DNA of 64,000 bases. Origin: Marine Group I thaumarchaeote (lineage in GTDB: Archaea; Thermoproteota; Nitrososphaeria; Nitrososphaerales; Nitrosopumilaceae). The stretch lies in contig JACASX010000002.1 of the NCBI GenBank assembly GCA_013390745.1, positions 62,001-126,000 of the forward strand, in the 5' to 3' direction. Of this stretch, positions 1-9,615 are shown piece after piece. Both the position numbers and the translations under genes were made by a program. Below the pieces are notes generated by a model. The model saw nothing but the letters and a program-made list of their open reading frames with translations. It was not told the origin of the DNA and did not search any database. Each line of letters starts with the position of its first letter. Position 1 is the first letter of the stretch.

Positions 1-1289
1 GCAGGCTCTAAATCATCAAGCCAGATTGCATTTTCATCGTACTTTGCAAAGAATGGCACGCCTACCCATTCTGACTCTCTGCCTTGTAATAGCTGTAATA
101 CTATCACTTTCTGTCCATTAATTTCTGACACGCCGAGAACATGCACCTTGCCTGGAGTAGCTGACATGCTTGGTCCTCTAACGGTTCTTGCCAAACCACT
201 AACTTTTCTAAATGCAGTTCTAAAGATCTTTTCTGCCTTTACAAGAGGCACCCCGAAATACTGTTGGGCACCTGTATCTCTAACAACAAACATGTAGTAT
301 GGTATACAACCCAATGAAACCTGTTTTTGCCACATCTTTGCCCACATGTCTGCATCATCATTTATGTGAGCCAAAATAGGTGATTGAGTTCTGATTTGAG
401 CACCAGTATTTCTTATGCGTTTGATTGCTTCCTTTATTGGATCCGTTGAAAGCTCAACAAGATGATTAAAGTGAGCCATTATCGCCAAGTGTGTTCCGCT
501 TTTTACTATTTTTTCAAAATTTTTCAGAGTTTCATCAGCATCAGAATCGGTTAAAAATTTGTAAGGCCAGTAAGAGACAGCCTTAGTCCCAATCCTAATT
601 GTCTTAAGGTTGGGTAATTTGGCGTCAAGCAAGGCATCAGTATAAACAGAAAACATGCTGGCCTTCATAATCATAGGATCTCCACCAGTAAACAAAACGT
701 CCGATATTTCTGGATGCTCTTTTAGATACTGTATTAACTGCTCACCCTCTCTCATTGCAAATTTCATCTCATCCATGCCAACAAACTGCGGCCATCGAAA
801 ACAGAAGGTGCAGTAAGCATGACATGTTTGGCTCTGGCTTGGGAAGAAGAGGCAAGTTTCATCATACTTATGCTGCATTCCATAAAGTTTTGTTCCATCC
901 TTTAGCTCTGGAACATTGAGTTCCATCTGACCAGCTGGATGAGGATTTAATTGCAAACGACATTCGTTTGCAACACGTGCAATTTCTTTTTTATCTGCTC
1001 CACTTCTCAAAGTGCTTGCCATCTTATCATAATGCTCAGGAATCAACATGCCTTTCTGAGGAAATGTTAGAACATACATAGGATCATTTGGAACGTTATC
1101 CCAGTCAATAAGCTGCTCAACGACATAATTGTTCGTCTTAAAAGGAAGTACGTTGCCAACAACTTCCATTTGAAATTGTGTTTCCTCTGACATTTGCTGA
1201 ATTTGTGGAATGGTACGAAAATTTATCAAAGTATAAGTCTTGATCGAGGTGGTTTCGTCTACTGACCAAAGTGCTTGCTGTTCTGTCAT
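1..1289 (-). CDS. KamA-family radical SAM aminomutase (lysine 2,3-aminomutase-like), 3' end outside window
   Basis: About 429 codons are open from the ATG at 1289 to the window edge, so the C-terminus is missing. Around residues 153-164 the segment CHAYCTFCFRW carries the CxxxCxxC triad that binds the radical-SAM 4Fe-4S cluster. It is followed by FTGGDP, typical of KamA enzymes, and later by an HFNH segment. The family uses PLP and SAM to move amino groups, for example lysine to beta-lysine, but the substrate cannot be fixed from this sequence. It is divergent from an MscS channel, which would fit a role in osmolyte (acetyl-beta-lysine) metabolism; that link is inference. The PLP lysine may lie in the missing part. 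Confidence 0.85.
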   Translation of the reverse strand, partial: MTEQQALWSVDETTSIKTYTLINFRTIPQIQQMSEETQFQMEVVGNVLPFKTNNYVVEQLIDWDNVPNDPMYVLTFPQKGMLIPEHYDKMASTLRSGADKKEIARVANECRLQLNPHPAGQMELNVPELKDGTKLYGMQHKYDETCLFFPSQSQTCHAYCTFCFRWPQFVGMDEMKFAMREGEQLIQYLKEHPEISDVLFTGGDPMIMKASMFSVYTDALLDAKLPNLKTIRIGTKAVSYWPYKFLTDSDADETLKNFEKIVKSGTHLAIMAHFNHLVELSTDPIKEAIKRIRNTGAQIRTQSPILAHINDDADMWAKMWQKQVSLGCIPYYMFVVRDTGAQQYFGVPLVKAEKIFRTAFRKVSGLARTVRGPSMSATPGKVHVLGVSEINGQKVIVLQLLQGRESEWVGVPFFAKYDENAIWLDDLEP

Positions 1290-1465
1290 TACTTATTTTA
1301 TCACATAACATTGTTAAAGCTTGATAAAAAATGGCAAAATAGGCACGAATTTTTGTTTTCTAGGCATGTAAATTTATAAAAAATTTTGATTGGTGCTTAA
1401 ATAACTACTGACTGATTGGTATAATTCTGAGATTCAGCCTAATTTTTGATTAGTGAACAGGGAAA

Positions 1466-3202
1466 ATGGTTGAGGAAGGAGTTACGGAGATTTCTGTAGG
1501 AGAATTTGAAACAATTCCTCAGATTCTAGCTTCTTCAGAGTCTCTTCAACTAGCATTTGTTTTTTTAATCGTTGGTATGGTAGTTATCGGAATAATTTAC
1601 CGTAAATTTTCTCATTGGATTTCATCTCAAAAATTCAACTATACGCGACCACATTTTTCTCGATTTGTTCGTAAGGCAGTGCTACCATTTTTTGCATTAG
1701 CTTTAGTATCATCCATTAATGTATACATACAAACTACGGAGCTATTTGAGGCAGAGAATTTAACTGAGGGCACAGGTGAATTAGATCCTGCTGAAAAATT
1801 CGCAAAAATTCTTAATTCCATTAACATATTAGTAATTGGTTGGACAATATCACACCTAATTCCAATTGCTTTAACAAAACGTGATAAATCGATTCTGGAA
1901 AGACAAGATTACCAAAACTGGTATAACATGCAAGGATTTTCAGACGATGATGATTTATTCCACAAATGCTTCAAGTGGGTTCCACCCCAAACAACTCCTT
2001 ATGACATGAAAGATGATGAATTTCAAAAATATATTAAAACAAAGGACGGTCTTAAATTTCTTGAAAAATATCGTACTGCCAAGGGGTTAACTATCGGCAG
2101 TTATGATAAACTGGTAGATGATCCAACTGAAGAGTGGAAAAAATCAGAGAAAGCAAAGTATGAGAAATATTATAAAAATTGTATAACTGGACAAAACCAG
2201 TCTGGGCAAAAACTAAGACCTGGGGTTGTGCCACGAGAAATTTACCCTATCGATATATGGCGAGAACAAAAGAGACAAAGTAATTATGAGCCACTCATTC
2301 CAAGCTCGAAGCCACCAGGATTTGCAAAAAAGCAGAAAGAGGGAGCTCCAAAACCTGCAAAACAAATTCTCACAATAGGGATTTTTTTTGCTACAGTGCT
2401 AGGTGTAGTTACATGGTGGGGGGTAGACTTGGTGGTTTTGGCTACGGCAACTGGTGGCATGGCATTGGGTGTAGGACTTGCACTAAAAGAAACAATGGAA
2501 AATTACTTTGCATACATCATGATAAAAAAAGACAAGGTTATCAAAGAAGGTGATAGGATAACACTACCGAGTGGATACAATGGTTTAGTATACAAAATTA
2601 CACCCAGAGTTACCTATATCAGACATGGTCTCAATGAGTCTTTGGCTATTGTTCCCACAAAACTAATCATCTCACAAGAAATAATCAACTTTACTAAGGC
2701 TTTCAAGCTTGTTCCTGCCACTATTGAGGTTGGAGTTTCATATCTAAATGATCCTAAGCAAGTAGAAGCAATTCTAATTAAGATAGGTAGACGTGCCATG
2801 AAAGAAGTTATTGACGGTAATGGCATCCACCTCGCCAGACAGAAAAGATGCCCGTACCTTGATGAACACAAACCAAGTTGTGGATGTGATAAAGAATTAC
2901 TTGTAGATGTGGGAGATCCCGTCGTAAGGTTTAACAATTTTAACGATTCAGCACTTGATTTTGCACTTAGAGTGTTTGTGCGGGATTATGGTTCTCAGTT
3001 TAGAATGAAAAGTGAAATGAGAACAATCATGTACCAAGAATTCAAAAATTATGACATTAGGATACCGTGGCCTATCCGAACGATATACCAAGGAGATGAG
3101 AAAAGAGAAGCAATGGAAATTGAGAGATTCGATAAAGAGCGTAACCAAGTGGTTAAGGAACATGGTCCTAAAGAGACTGAGGGAGCGGCAGAAGAAGATT
3201 AG
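1466..3202 (+). CDS. MscS-family mechanosensitive ion channel with Cys-rich insertion
   Basis: The 578-residue protein has hydrophobic segments near residues 29-48, 69-88 and 113-134. A long charged loop follows (about 140-300), then a final pair of hydrophobic stretches around 303-350. The pore-lining region and beta domain show GGMALGVGLALKETMENY and GDRITLPSGYNGLVYKI, which are diagnostic of MscS. Such channels open under membrane tension and release solutes. The central loop is much longer than in E. coli MscS. The C-terminal domain has a CPYLDEHKPSCGCD segment at about residues 457-470, a possible metal or disulfide site not typical of the family. It stands alone after a roughly 175-bp intergenic region. 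Confidence 0.88.
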   Translation: MVEEGVTEISVGEFETIPQILASSESLQLAFVFLIVGMVVIGIIYRKFSHWISSQKFNYTRPHFSRFVRKAVLPFFALALVSSINVYIQTTELFEAENLTEGTGELDPAEKFAKILNSINILVIGWTISHLIPIALTKRDKSILERQDYQNWYNMQGFSDDDDLFHKCFKWVPPQTTPYDMKDDEFQKYIKTKDGLKFLEKYRTAKGLTIGSYDKLVDDPTEEWKKSEKAKYEKYYKNCITGQNQSGQKLRPGVVPREIYPIDIWREQKRQSNYEPLIPSSKPPGFAKKQKEGAPKPAKQILTIGIFFATVLGVVTWWGVDLVVLATATGGMALGVGLALKETMENYFAYIMIKKDKVIKEGDRITLPSGYNGLVYKITPRVTYIRHGLNESLAIVPTKLIISQEIINFTKAFKLVPATIEVGVSYLNDPKQVEAILIKIGRRAMKEVIDGNGIHLARQKRCPYLDEHKPSCGCDKELLVDVGDPVVRFNNFNDSALDFALRVFVRDYGSQFRMKSEMRTIMYQEFKNYDIRIPWPIRTIYQGDEKREAMEIERFDKERNQVVKEHGPKETEGAAEED

Positions 3203-3242
3203 TATTTTCTGAAGACTTAAGAATCTGTTTTATTCCGTTGAG

Positions 3243-4121
3243 ATGTTGGTTAAGTTTGCTGTAATAGCGGGAAGCGCATCTAAGGACCTAGGAAAACGAA
3301 TTGCTAGGAGGCTAAAGGCTCCATATGTAGAAGCAAAAACAAGGGTTTTCCCAGATGGTGAAAGCAAGATTACATTCGGGCGCATACCAAAAAATAGTGT
3401 CGTACTAGTGGTACAGTCCACATATCCACCAGTTGATACAAACCTATTGCAGACATTATCAATAATTTCCCAAGCCAGAAAGGCAGCCTCAAAGATCTAT
3501 GCAATAATACCCTACATGGGCTATGCGAGACAAGATAGGCAATTTCTAAGCGGGGAGATAGTTACCATGTCAATAGTTGCAAAGATGCTCGAGGCAGCAG
3601 GTGCAAAAAAAATTATTGTTGTTGATATACACAGCAAAACAGCACTAAATCACTTTAAAATTCCCAAGGAAAATGTCTCTGCTATTCCGGATCTTGCCAA
3701 ATATTTCAAAAAGATGAAATTGAAAAATGCGTTGGTTGTCTCGCCTGACACGGGTGGAGCTTTAAGAGCGAAAAAATTCGCCAGCCTATTAAACACTGAT
3801 TTTATTACATTAAAAAAATCTAGGAATAGAAAGACTGGGAAAGTACTGATTCAGTCTTCCAAAGTAGATGTTCATGGAAAAGATTTGATTTTGGTTGACG
3901 ACATAATAAGTACTGGTGGTAGTGTGATCAAGGCTACTCAGTTTCTCAAGAGGCAAAAATGTAAACGTGTTTTTGTTGCATGCACGCATGGACTGTTTAT
4001 AGGAGACGCAGAAAGGAAAATCAAAAAAGCTGGTGCATCCCAAATCATAAGCACAAACACCATACCTAGAGGCACTTCAAAAGTTGACGTGTCTGGAGTA
4101 ATAGCAGAATCAATTCGATAA
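3243..4121 (+). CDS. prs: Ribose-phosphate pyrophosphokinase
   Basis: This 292-residue protein converts ribose 5-phosphate and ATP to PRPP for nucleotide, histidine and cofactor synthesis. Visible signatures are the RQDRQF nucleotide loop near residue 96, VVDIHS around residues 128-133, and the PRPP-binding motif LILVDDIISTGGS near 217-229. The length matches the short archaeal class. The ATG at 3243 places the first beta strand (LVKFAVIAGS) right at the N-terminus. The stop is one base before the ATG of the tRNase Z gene, so the two are probably co-transcribed. Confidence 0.95.
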   Translation: MLVKFAVIAGSASKDLGKRIARRLKAPYVEAKTRVFPDGESKITFGRIPKNSVVLVVQSTYPPVDTNLLQTLSIISQARKAASKIYAIIPYMGYARQDRQFLSGEIVTMSIVAKMLEAAGAKKIIVVDIHSKTALNHFKIPKENVSAIPDLAKYFKKMKLKNALVVSPDTGGALRAKKFASLLNTDFITLKKSRNRKTGKVLIQSSKVDVHGKDLILVDDIISTGGSVIKATQFLKRQKCKRVFVACTHGLFIGDAERKIKKAGASQIISTNTIPRGTSKVDVSGVIAESIR

Positions 4122-4122
4122 A

Positions 4123-5025
4123 ATGATGGAACTTATTTTTTTAGGAACCGGTGGTGCGCAGCCTACACTTGAACGCTCCACTACATGCATTTGTTTAGTA
4201 AGAGATGGAGAAATCTTGATGTTTGATGCAGGAGAAGGTGCGCAAATTCCTTATCTAAAATCAAACCTAGGCTGGAACAAAAAAATGAAAATTTTTGTCA
4301 CACATTTGCACGGGGATCATTGTATTGGAATTTTAGGATTCCTGCAAACAATGACTTTGCAAAATAGAACGGAGCCAATCGAGATTTACGGTCCAAAAGG
4401 TATTGAAGATCTTATTGCTGCAAATATAAAAATTATGAATTTTGGTTTGTCGTTTCCTGTCCTAATAACACCAGTAAATGAAGGGACAGTTGTGAGTGAG
4501 GAAAAATATCAAGTTCATGCTTGTGAAGCGGAGCATTCCGTACCAACGTTTTCCTTCCTTTTTGAGGAAAAAGAAAAGCCTGGAACATTTTATCCTGAAA
4601 AAGCTAATTCGCTTGGCATTCCAAAGGGAGAATTATGGCATAAGTTGCAGCAGGGAGAAGAAGTTGTAATTGAAAATAAAACAATAAAACCTTCCGAAGT
4701 TATGGGACCAAACGTATCTGGAAAAAAGGTAGGAATATCTGGTGATACCAGACCCACAAAAAAACTAGAAGAGTTTTTTAAAAATTGTGACTATCTAGTT
4801 TTTGATTCAACTTATTTGGATGAGCTAAAGGAAAAGGCAATTCAAACTTGTCATTCTACGGCAAAAGAGGCTGCTACTTTTGCAAAAAATGCAAATGTTT
4901 CAAATTTAATTCTGACACATTTTTCTGCCAGGTATAAAGACAGTAATGTTTTGTTGGAAGAAGCAAAGACTATTCATAATTCTGTAATAGCTGCCAATGA
5001 TCAATTAAAAATCAATATTGTGTAA
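4123..5025 (+). CDS. rnz: Ribonuclease Z (tRNA 3' endonuclease)
   Basis: The 300-residue metallo-beta-lactamase-fold enzyme removes 3' trailers from pre-tRNA. It starts with the usual LIFLGTGGAQPT strand. The zinc-binding THLHGDHC motif lies at about residues 61-68, further ligands at ISGDTRP (about 206-212), and the distal His in LTHFSARY near 265. The length fits the short tRNase Z form. It follows prs after one base. On the far side, 6 bp separate its stop from the convergent UPF0201 gene. Confidence 0.93.
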   Translation: MMELIFLGTGGAQPTLERSTTCICLVRDGEILMFDAGEGAQIPYLKSNLGWNKKMKIFVTHLHGDHCIGILGFLQTMTLQNRTEPIEIYGPKGIEDLIAANIKIMNFGLSFPVLITPVNEGTVVSEEKYQVHACEAEHSVPTFSFLFEEKEKPGTFYPEKANSLGIPKGELWHKLQQGEEVVIENKTIKPSEVMGPNVSGKKVGISGDTRPTKKLEEFFKNCDYLVFDSTYLDELKEKAIQTCHSTAKEAATFAKNANVSNLILTHFSARYKDSNVLLEEAKTIHNSVIAANDQLKINIV

Positions 5026-5031
5026 TTGAAA

Positions 5032-5433
5032 TTATTCAGCATCAGATACAAGCCATTCTATCACATCTTCAATATTTGTAGAATGTAATACTACCTTTAT
5101 TGGACCCAAAGGTGATTCATCTGCTTCGTCACAGAGAACTGTAACATTTGCAAATGCAGCTTGTTTGTTAAGATAAAACCAGGTAGAGTCTTCCGTCATG
5201 TTACGCATTAGATGCCTACGATATGCACTTTTGGTCTTTCTTGATCTCATAGTTTCATAGATTTTTGTTAAGGATTCATAGTTGTTTGAATTTGCAACTA
5301 AAGAATCACCAGTTAATTTTTCATCCATATCAGTTAGAACATTTGATAGAGATGCTCGAACTTTGTTAATATCTTCTGATGCGTTTATGGTGCAATAAGC
5401 GGATACTTTACAATCTACATCTAAGGATTTCAA
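5032..5433 (-). CDS. UPF0201-family RNA-binding-like protein
   Basis: The 133-residue protein begins with alternating strands (DVDCKVSAYCTINASED) and a helix (INKVRASLSNVL), matching the archaeal UPF0201 family, for which no reaction is established. Its ATG overlaps the stop of the upstream UPF0200 kinase-like gene by four bases, indicating translational coupling. The same UPF0200/UPF0201 pairing, sometimes as a fusion, is known in other archaea, so the two products probably act together. The assignment rests on pattern plus neighbourhood. Confidence 0.75.
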   Translation of the reverse strand: MKSLDVDCKVSAYCTINASEDINKVRASLSNVLTDMDEKLTGDSLVANSNNYESLTKIYETMRSRKTKSAYRRHLMRNMTEDSTWFYLNKQAAFANVTVLCDEADESPLGPIKVVLHSTNIEDVIEWLVSDAE

Positions 5434-5981
5434 GTGTCAATCCATTTTTCGATTACTTTGTATGCTCGTTCAGTAAGTTCGTCTAGTGTAATGTCACTAT
5501 TAACAATGGTTTCGTCCGCTATTGCTATGGATTCACCAATTCCGACACCAAGCTCTCTGTTATCACGCTCTTCAAATTTTTCCCTTGTTGTAGGATCGTC
5601 TGAACGTCCACGGGAGCTCAAAAACTTGTAGCGAGTATCAGCTGCCGCATCTATAGATAATAGTTTGACGGAACCAACGTTCTTTAAAACTTCAATCTCT
5701 GCAGTTGACCTTACACCGTCAATAATAATTACTTTAGATTGAGAATTTTTTATTGGTTCGGTAAGTAGAATAGCAATAGCACCAGGTCCATTTTTCTCAC
5801 GTAATTCTAACATCAGCTTACCTAGATTGTCTCCAGTTGGTTCTATATTGCGTCTTTTTGCCTCAGCACGAACACCATCGCCTAAATTCAAAGCCTCAAG
5901 ACCTCTAGCCTTCAATGCAGATACGATGGTTGATTTACCAGAACCCGGCATGCCTGTGAGACAAACTATTAGCTTTGCCAA
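5430..5981 (-). CDS. UPF0200-family nucleotide kinase-like P-loop protein
   Basis: The 183-residue P-loop NTPase has Walker A GMPGSGKST at residues 10-18, a Walker B-like VIIIDGVRS near 88-96 and an SSRGRSDDPTTREKF lid segment near 117-131. The overall form resembles dephospho-CoA and adenylate kinases. The family (UPF0200) is archaeal and its substrate is unsettled. The gene overlaps the following UPF0201 gene by four bases. A role in RNA or nucleotide metabolism is plausible because rnz, thpR and cca lie on either side, but this is context only. Confidence 0.82.
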   Translation of the reverse strand: MAKLIVCLTGMPGSGKSTIVSALKARGLEALNLGDGVRAEAKRRNIEPTGDNLGKLMLELREKNGPGAIAILLTEPIKNSQSKVIIIDGVRSTAEIEVLKNVGSVKLLSIDAAADTRYKFLSSRGRSDDPTTREKFEERDNRELGVGIGESIAIADETIVNSDITLDELTERAYKVIEKWIDT

Positions 5982-6054
5982 GATGAAATTGTTTACTAAT
6001 TCTAGTCTATGAAGCTACCGGAATTCATTAAAAACATATTATCAAAAAAATATA

Positions 6055-6594
6055 ATGCGAACGTTTGTTGCAATTGAAGTAAGTGACAAAGATGTTTTAA
6101 ACTCCATTCATAAAATTCAGGCTGAATTAAACATCAAAGCTAAACCGGTAGAACTCCACAACATGCATTTTACTGTACAGTTTTTAGGAGAAGTTTCGGA
6201 GGAGATGATAGGAAAAATTTCTGATGCACTAAACAGTATAGAATTTTCTGCATTTTCAATAAGTTTTGCGAGCATTGGAGTTTTTCCCAAACCAAATTTC
6301 CCACGGGTAATTTGGATTGGAACCAATGATGGCGTCAATGAACTTGAAAAACTTGCAGAGATGATACGCTCGAAGCTGTCACAGCTTGGTTTTAGTCCAG
6401 ATAAAAAATTCAAGCCGCATGTAACCATATTCAGAGTAAAAAACAAGATTGAAGATCTGTCAAGCAAATTAGAGAAATTTTCATCATGTTATTTTGGGAA
6501 GCAAACAGTCTCAGAAATTAAATTAAAGAAAAGTGAACTTACGCCTAATGGTCCAATTTATACAGATCTGTTGGTTGTGAAAGGAAAGCAATGA
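6055..6594 (+). CDS. thpR: RNA 2',3'-cyclic phosphodiesterase / 2'-5' RNA ligase family
   Basis: The 179-residue 2H-phosphoesterase has both catalytic HxTx motifs: HFTVQFLG near residue 38 and HVTIF near residue 122. Members open 2',3'-cyclic phosphates or join RNA halves at 2'-5' bonds in vitro. It opens with MRTFVAIEV, the usual first strand. Its stop overlaps the ATG of the CCA-adding enzyme by four bases (6591-6594), so the two are translationally coupled, consistent with tRNA processing or repair. Confidence 0.92.
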   Translation: MRTFVAIEVSDKDVLNSIHKIQAELNIKAKPVELHNMHFTVQFLGEVSEEMIGKISDALNSIEFSAFSISFASIGVFPKPNFPRVIWIGTNDGVNELEKLAEMIRSKLSQLGFSPDKKFKPHVTIFRVKNKIEDLSSKLEKFSSCYFGKQTVSEIKLKKSELTPNGPIYTDLLVVKGKQ

Positions 6595-7919
6595 ATTCAA
6601 TCTTAAGCTACGCAAAAAAAGAGGCTACTCCATCAAAAAAATTGCAGCAAAAAAAACAGCGTGTTGCTAAAATTGCCTGTGATTTAGTAAGTCAATGTAT
6701 AGAAAAACATACTCAAGTAGTTGGGTTTGAGCTAGGTGGCTCATATGCTAAAGGTACATGGTTACCGGGAAAAGCTGACATTGACATATTTGTTAAATTC
6801 AACAAAAAAACATCTGAAAAGGATTTTAGAAATATTGGAACAAAGATAGGTTTTCAATCTTTAAAGAAACACAAGCCATACACTAGACATGCAGAGCATC
6901 CATTTGTAGAGGCAATTATTGACGGAACTAGAGTAAACATTGTTCCATGTTATGATGTAAGCAAAGGGGAATGGCAAAGCGCTACAGACAGATCCATCTA
7001 TCATACAAAATTCATGTCACAAAAATTATCTAACTCATTGAAGGGAGAGGTGAGAATTCTCAAAAAGTTTTTTCTTCACATTGATGTTTACGGAGCTGAA
7101 ATAGCAAAAGAAGGTTTTAGTGGGTATGTCTCAGAGGTACTAATTTCCTACCTTGGTAGCTTTGAAAAAACAATAAAGAAAATCTCAGAGTTGAAGAAAG
7201 GACAAGTTATTGGAAAATCTACAAAAAAATTTGATTCGCCTGTTGTGATCATTGACCCAATCGATAATAACAGAAATCTTGGAACTGCAATTTCGATGGA
7301 TAATTTAGGAAAGTTTGTTTTAGCTAGTAGAGCGTTTTTGAAAAAACCCTCTAAGAAATTTTTTAAAAAGCCTATTTCTAAGCGTATTATGAGAAATAAT
7401 GATAAAATCATTGTAGTGCAATTCAGGTTTAAGGATAGAAGTGATGATATCATCTGGGGCCAAATAAAACGTGCGTCAAATGCACTAAAAACTCAGTTAG
7501 AGCTGGGCGGATTTACTGTTTTAAGAAATTCGTCAACAAAGGATGAAAAGGAAAATGCGGCGTTGATCTTCTTGCTATATGCAAAAAAAATTGAAAATAA
7601 TTTGGTTCGAAGTGGACCAGAAATATCTAGTAAAGAACATTGTGAAAAATTCATTGCGGCAAACCTAAAAAAAAGCCAGCTTATGTGGATTAACGAGGAA
7701 GGTAAAATACAATCCTTACAGAAACGAAAACATGATGATGTAAAATTATTTTTGCGAGACATTTTGAAGAATAATCTAAAAAATTCTGGTATACCAAAGG
7801 GGCTTGAGAAGGATTTCAAAAAAGGTGTAAAAATTATTGATGCAAATAAGGTTTCAACAAAATCCATTAAAGAGGCAATTGCAAACATTGCCGTAACAGA
7901 TGAAACAATCTTTCGTTAA
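6591..7919 (+). CDS. cca: CCA tRNA nucleotidyltransferase (archaeal class I)
   Basis: The 442-residue enzyme adds or repairs the 3' CCA end of tRNA without a template. The nucleotidyltransferase signature GGSYAKGTWLPGKADIDIFV lies near residues 46-65, with the two catalytic Asp in DID and a third acidic residue expected in the VEAIIDGTRVNIVPCYD strand near 105-121. The length matches archaeal class I enzymes of about 440 residues. It overlaps thpR upstream and the kinase gene downstream by 20 bases, so the three genes form one unit. Confidence 0.95.
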   Translation: MNSILSYAKKEATPSKKLQQKKQRVAKIACDLVSQCIEKHTQVVGFELGGSYAKGTWLPGKADIDIFVKFNKKTSEKDFRNIGTKIGFQSLKKHKPYTRHAEHPFVEAIIDGTRVNIVPCYDVSKGEWQSATDRSIYHTKFMSQKLSNSLKGEVRILKKFFLHIDVYGAEIAKEGFSGYVSEVLISYLGSFEKTIKKISELKKGQVIGKSTKKFDSPVVIIDPIDNNRNLGTAISMDNLGKFVLASRAFLKKPSKKFFKKPISKRIMRNNDKIIVVQFRFKDRSDDIIWGQIKRASNALKTQLELGGFTVLRNSSTKDEKENAALIFLLYAKKIENNLVRSGPEISSKEHCEKFIAANLKKSQLMWINEEGKIQSLQKRKHDDVKLFLRDILKNNLKNSGIPKGLEKDFKKGVKIIDANKVSTKSIKEAIANIAVTDETIFR

Positions 7920-8658
7920 AATTAGTAAAATAACTGAACCTCCATATTCGGACATCTGGGTTTATCCAAAGGGAACTAGGGCACAGGTAAAATCACGAAT
8001 AAAAGAATTGAAGGCTCTTGGTGTAGAGAGTATTTCATTTCAAGGTGAGTTACAAGTAGGCACTATTAGCATACTAGGCAAGGGATACGTAGGGGTAGTA
8101 GTTTTAGGTAAAATAGGAAGAAAAAAAGTTGCTGTAAAAATCAGACGGAATGATTCTCCCAGAAAAAATTTGAAAAAAGAAGCAGAGTTGCTTGGAATAA
8201 CAAATCAATCCAATGTGGGACCGAAATTAGTAAATTTTAGTAAAAATTTCCTTGTGATGGAATATCTAGAAGGTAAAAAAATTGGTGATTGGGTTGGTAG
8301 TTTAAAGAAGAAAGGAAATTCCCCACAGCTTAAAACTGTAATTAAAAAAATTCTAGAAGATTGTTACAGTCTGGACAGAATCGGTTTGGATCATGGAGAG
8401 CTGAGCAATTTATCAAAACATGTGATTGTTGGTAGGAAAATTACCGTTATTGATTTTGAAAGTTCAAGTACAGATAGAAAAGTTTCAAATGTAACATCTG
8501 CAACTCAGGCCCTTTGCATCGGATCTGGAATTTCGAAAATCATAGGTCGTGTATATAAAATTCCTAAAAAACAAAAAATGATTACAGTGTTACGTAGATA
8601 CAAACGGGAAGGAACCAGAGAAAGTTTTGAGAACTTACTATCTGTTTTGAAACTATAA
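7900..8658 (+). CDS. Predicted Ser/Thr protein kinase (archaeal, COG2112-like)
   Basis: The 252-residue small kinase-fold protein has a glycine-rich loop LGKGYVGVV near residues 59-67, the ATP lysine in KKVAVKI near 74-80 and a hinge LVMEYLEG near 120-127. The catalytic loop is LDHGELSNLSKH near 165-176, and VIDFESSS near 183-190 takes the place of the DFG region. It fits the compact, RIO-like archaeal kinases. The substrate is unknown. The ATG lies inside the 3' end of cca (20-base overlap), so the start is inferred from the absence of another suitable codon. Confidence 0.8.
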   Translation: MKQSFVKISKITEPPYSDIWVYPKGTRAQVKSRIKELKALGVESISFQGELQVGTISILGKGYVGVVVLGKIGRKKVAVKIRRNDSPRKNLKKEAELLGITNQSNVGPKLVNFSKNFLVMEYLEGKKIGDWVGSLKKKGNSPQLKTVIKKILEDCYSLDRIGLDHGELSNLSKHVIVGRKITVIDFESSSTDRKVSNVTSATQALCIGSGISKIIGRVYKIPKKQKMITVLRRYKREGTRESFENLLSVLKL

Positions 8659-8733
8659 TGGGACCGGCAGGATTTGAACCTGCGACCTCCAGCACCCCAG
8701 GCTGGCATCATAACCAATCTAGACGACGATCCC
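8659..8733 (-). tRNA. tRNA-Pro (GGG)
   Basis: Read on the minus strand, the 75-nt cloverleaf has acceptor GGGATCG/CGGTCCC, anticodon stem CCAGC/GCTGG with loop CTGGGGT, and T arm GCAGG-TTCAAAT-CCTGC. The discriminator is A and no CCA is encoded. Loop position 33 is T and positions 34-36 are GGG, which reads CCC and CCU. No intron is present. It lies directly after the kinase stop. Confidence 0.95.
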
Positions 8734-8786
8734 TGTTTTAGGCACAAATTGTGAAATTATTAAACCGTCTGATAGTTTTGAGTTTT

Positions 8787-9530
8787 TTATCGTTCTTGAG
8801 TAGTAGGTCTTACCAGGATTTCATTCACATTCATATGTTCTGGTGATTGCACGGCAAATAAAATTGCGTTTGCAATATCATCTGCTTTGAGTCCTTGTGT
8901 TTTTTTTGACATCTCGATAAAACTTTGTAACGATTCATCAGTGATTGTGTTTAGCAGTTCTGTTTCAACCACTCCCGGTTCAATGCATGTTACTCTAATG
9001 TTTGAACGTGCGCTAAATTCTTGCCTTAATCCCTCGCTAAAAGCGGCAACAGCGTGCTTTGTTGCACAATATACGCTTCCAGATGGAAATACCACTCTGC
9101 CAGCAACTGATGAAATGTTAACTATATGACCTGATTTTTTTTCTTTCATATGTAAGATAACTGCTGCAGTACAAAATAATACTCCTTTAATGTTCACATC
9201 AATCATCTGTTCCCACTCGTCAACTTTGAGGCTTTTTACAAAGCTAAGTGGCATCAGGCCTGCGTTGTTTACTAAAATATCAACCGTCCCCCATTTTTTT
9301 ATTGTCTGATCAACAATGGCATCACAGTCAGTTTTTTTCGTAACGTCAAGCTTTTGTGATAACACATTGCCACCATTCTTTTTAATTTCATTTTCTAGCT
9401 GCTCCAGCTTATCAGTTCGTCTGGCGCCTATTGCCACTTTTACACCAACCTTGGACAGCGCTAATGCGGTAGCATAACCAATTCCACTGCTAGCTCCCGT
9501 AATAATAGCAACTTTGCCTTCTATCGACAT
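8787..9530 (-). CDS. SDR-family NAD(P)-dependent oxidoreductase
   Basis: The classical short-chain dehydrogenase has cofactor motif TGASSGIG near residues 11-18, NNAG near 87-90, a serine in NISSVAG near 138-144, and catalytic YxxxK in YCATK near 154-158. The basic residue in GARRTDK after the second strand suggests NADP. Specificity cannot be told; clavaldehyde and serine dehydrogenase-like members look similar. An upstream ATG at 9545 would add five residues; the ATG at 9530 (MSIEGKVAIITG) matches the family N-terminus. Confidence 0.9.
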   Translation of the reverse strand: MSIEGKVAIITGASSGIGYATALALSKVGVKVAIGARRTDKLEQLENEIKKNGGNVLSQKLDVTKKTDCDAIVDQTIKKWGTVDILVNNAGLMPLSFVKSLKVDEWEQMIDVNIKGVLFCTAAVILHMKEKKSGHIVNISSVAGRVVFPSGSVYCATKHAVAAFSEGLRQEFSARSNIRVTCIEPGVVETELLNTITDESLQSFIEMSKKTQGLKADDIANAILFAVQSPEHMNVNEILVRPTTQER

Positions 9531-9615
9531 TATCAATAATTCCAATAAACTCTGTAAATGTGTTTTTAAAATAATATGATAGCTACTTTATTAGGAAAAA
9601 ACCAAAAGCATAATC

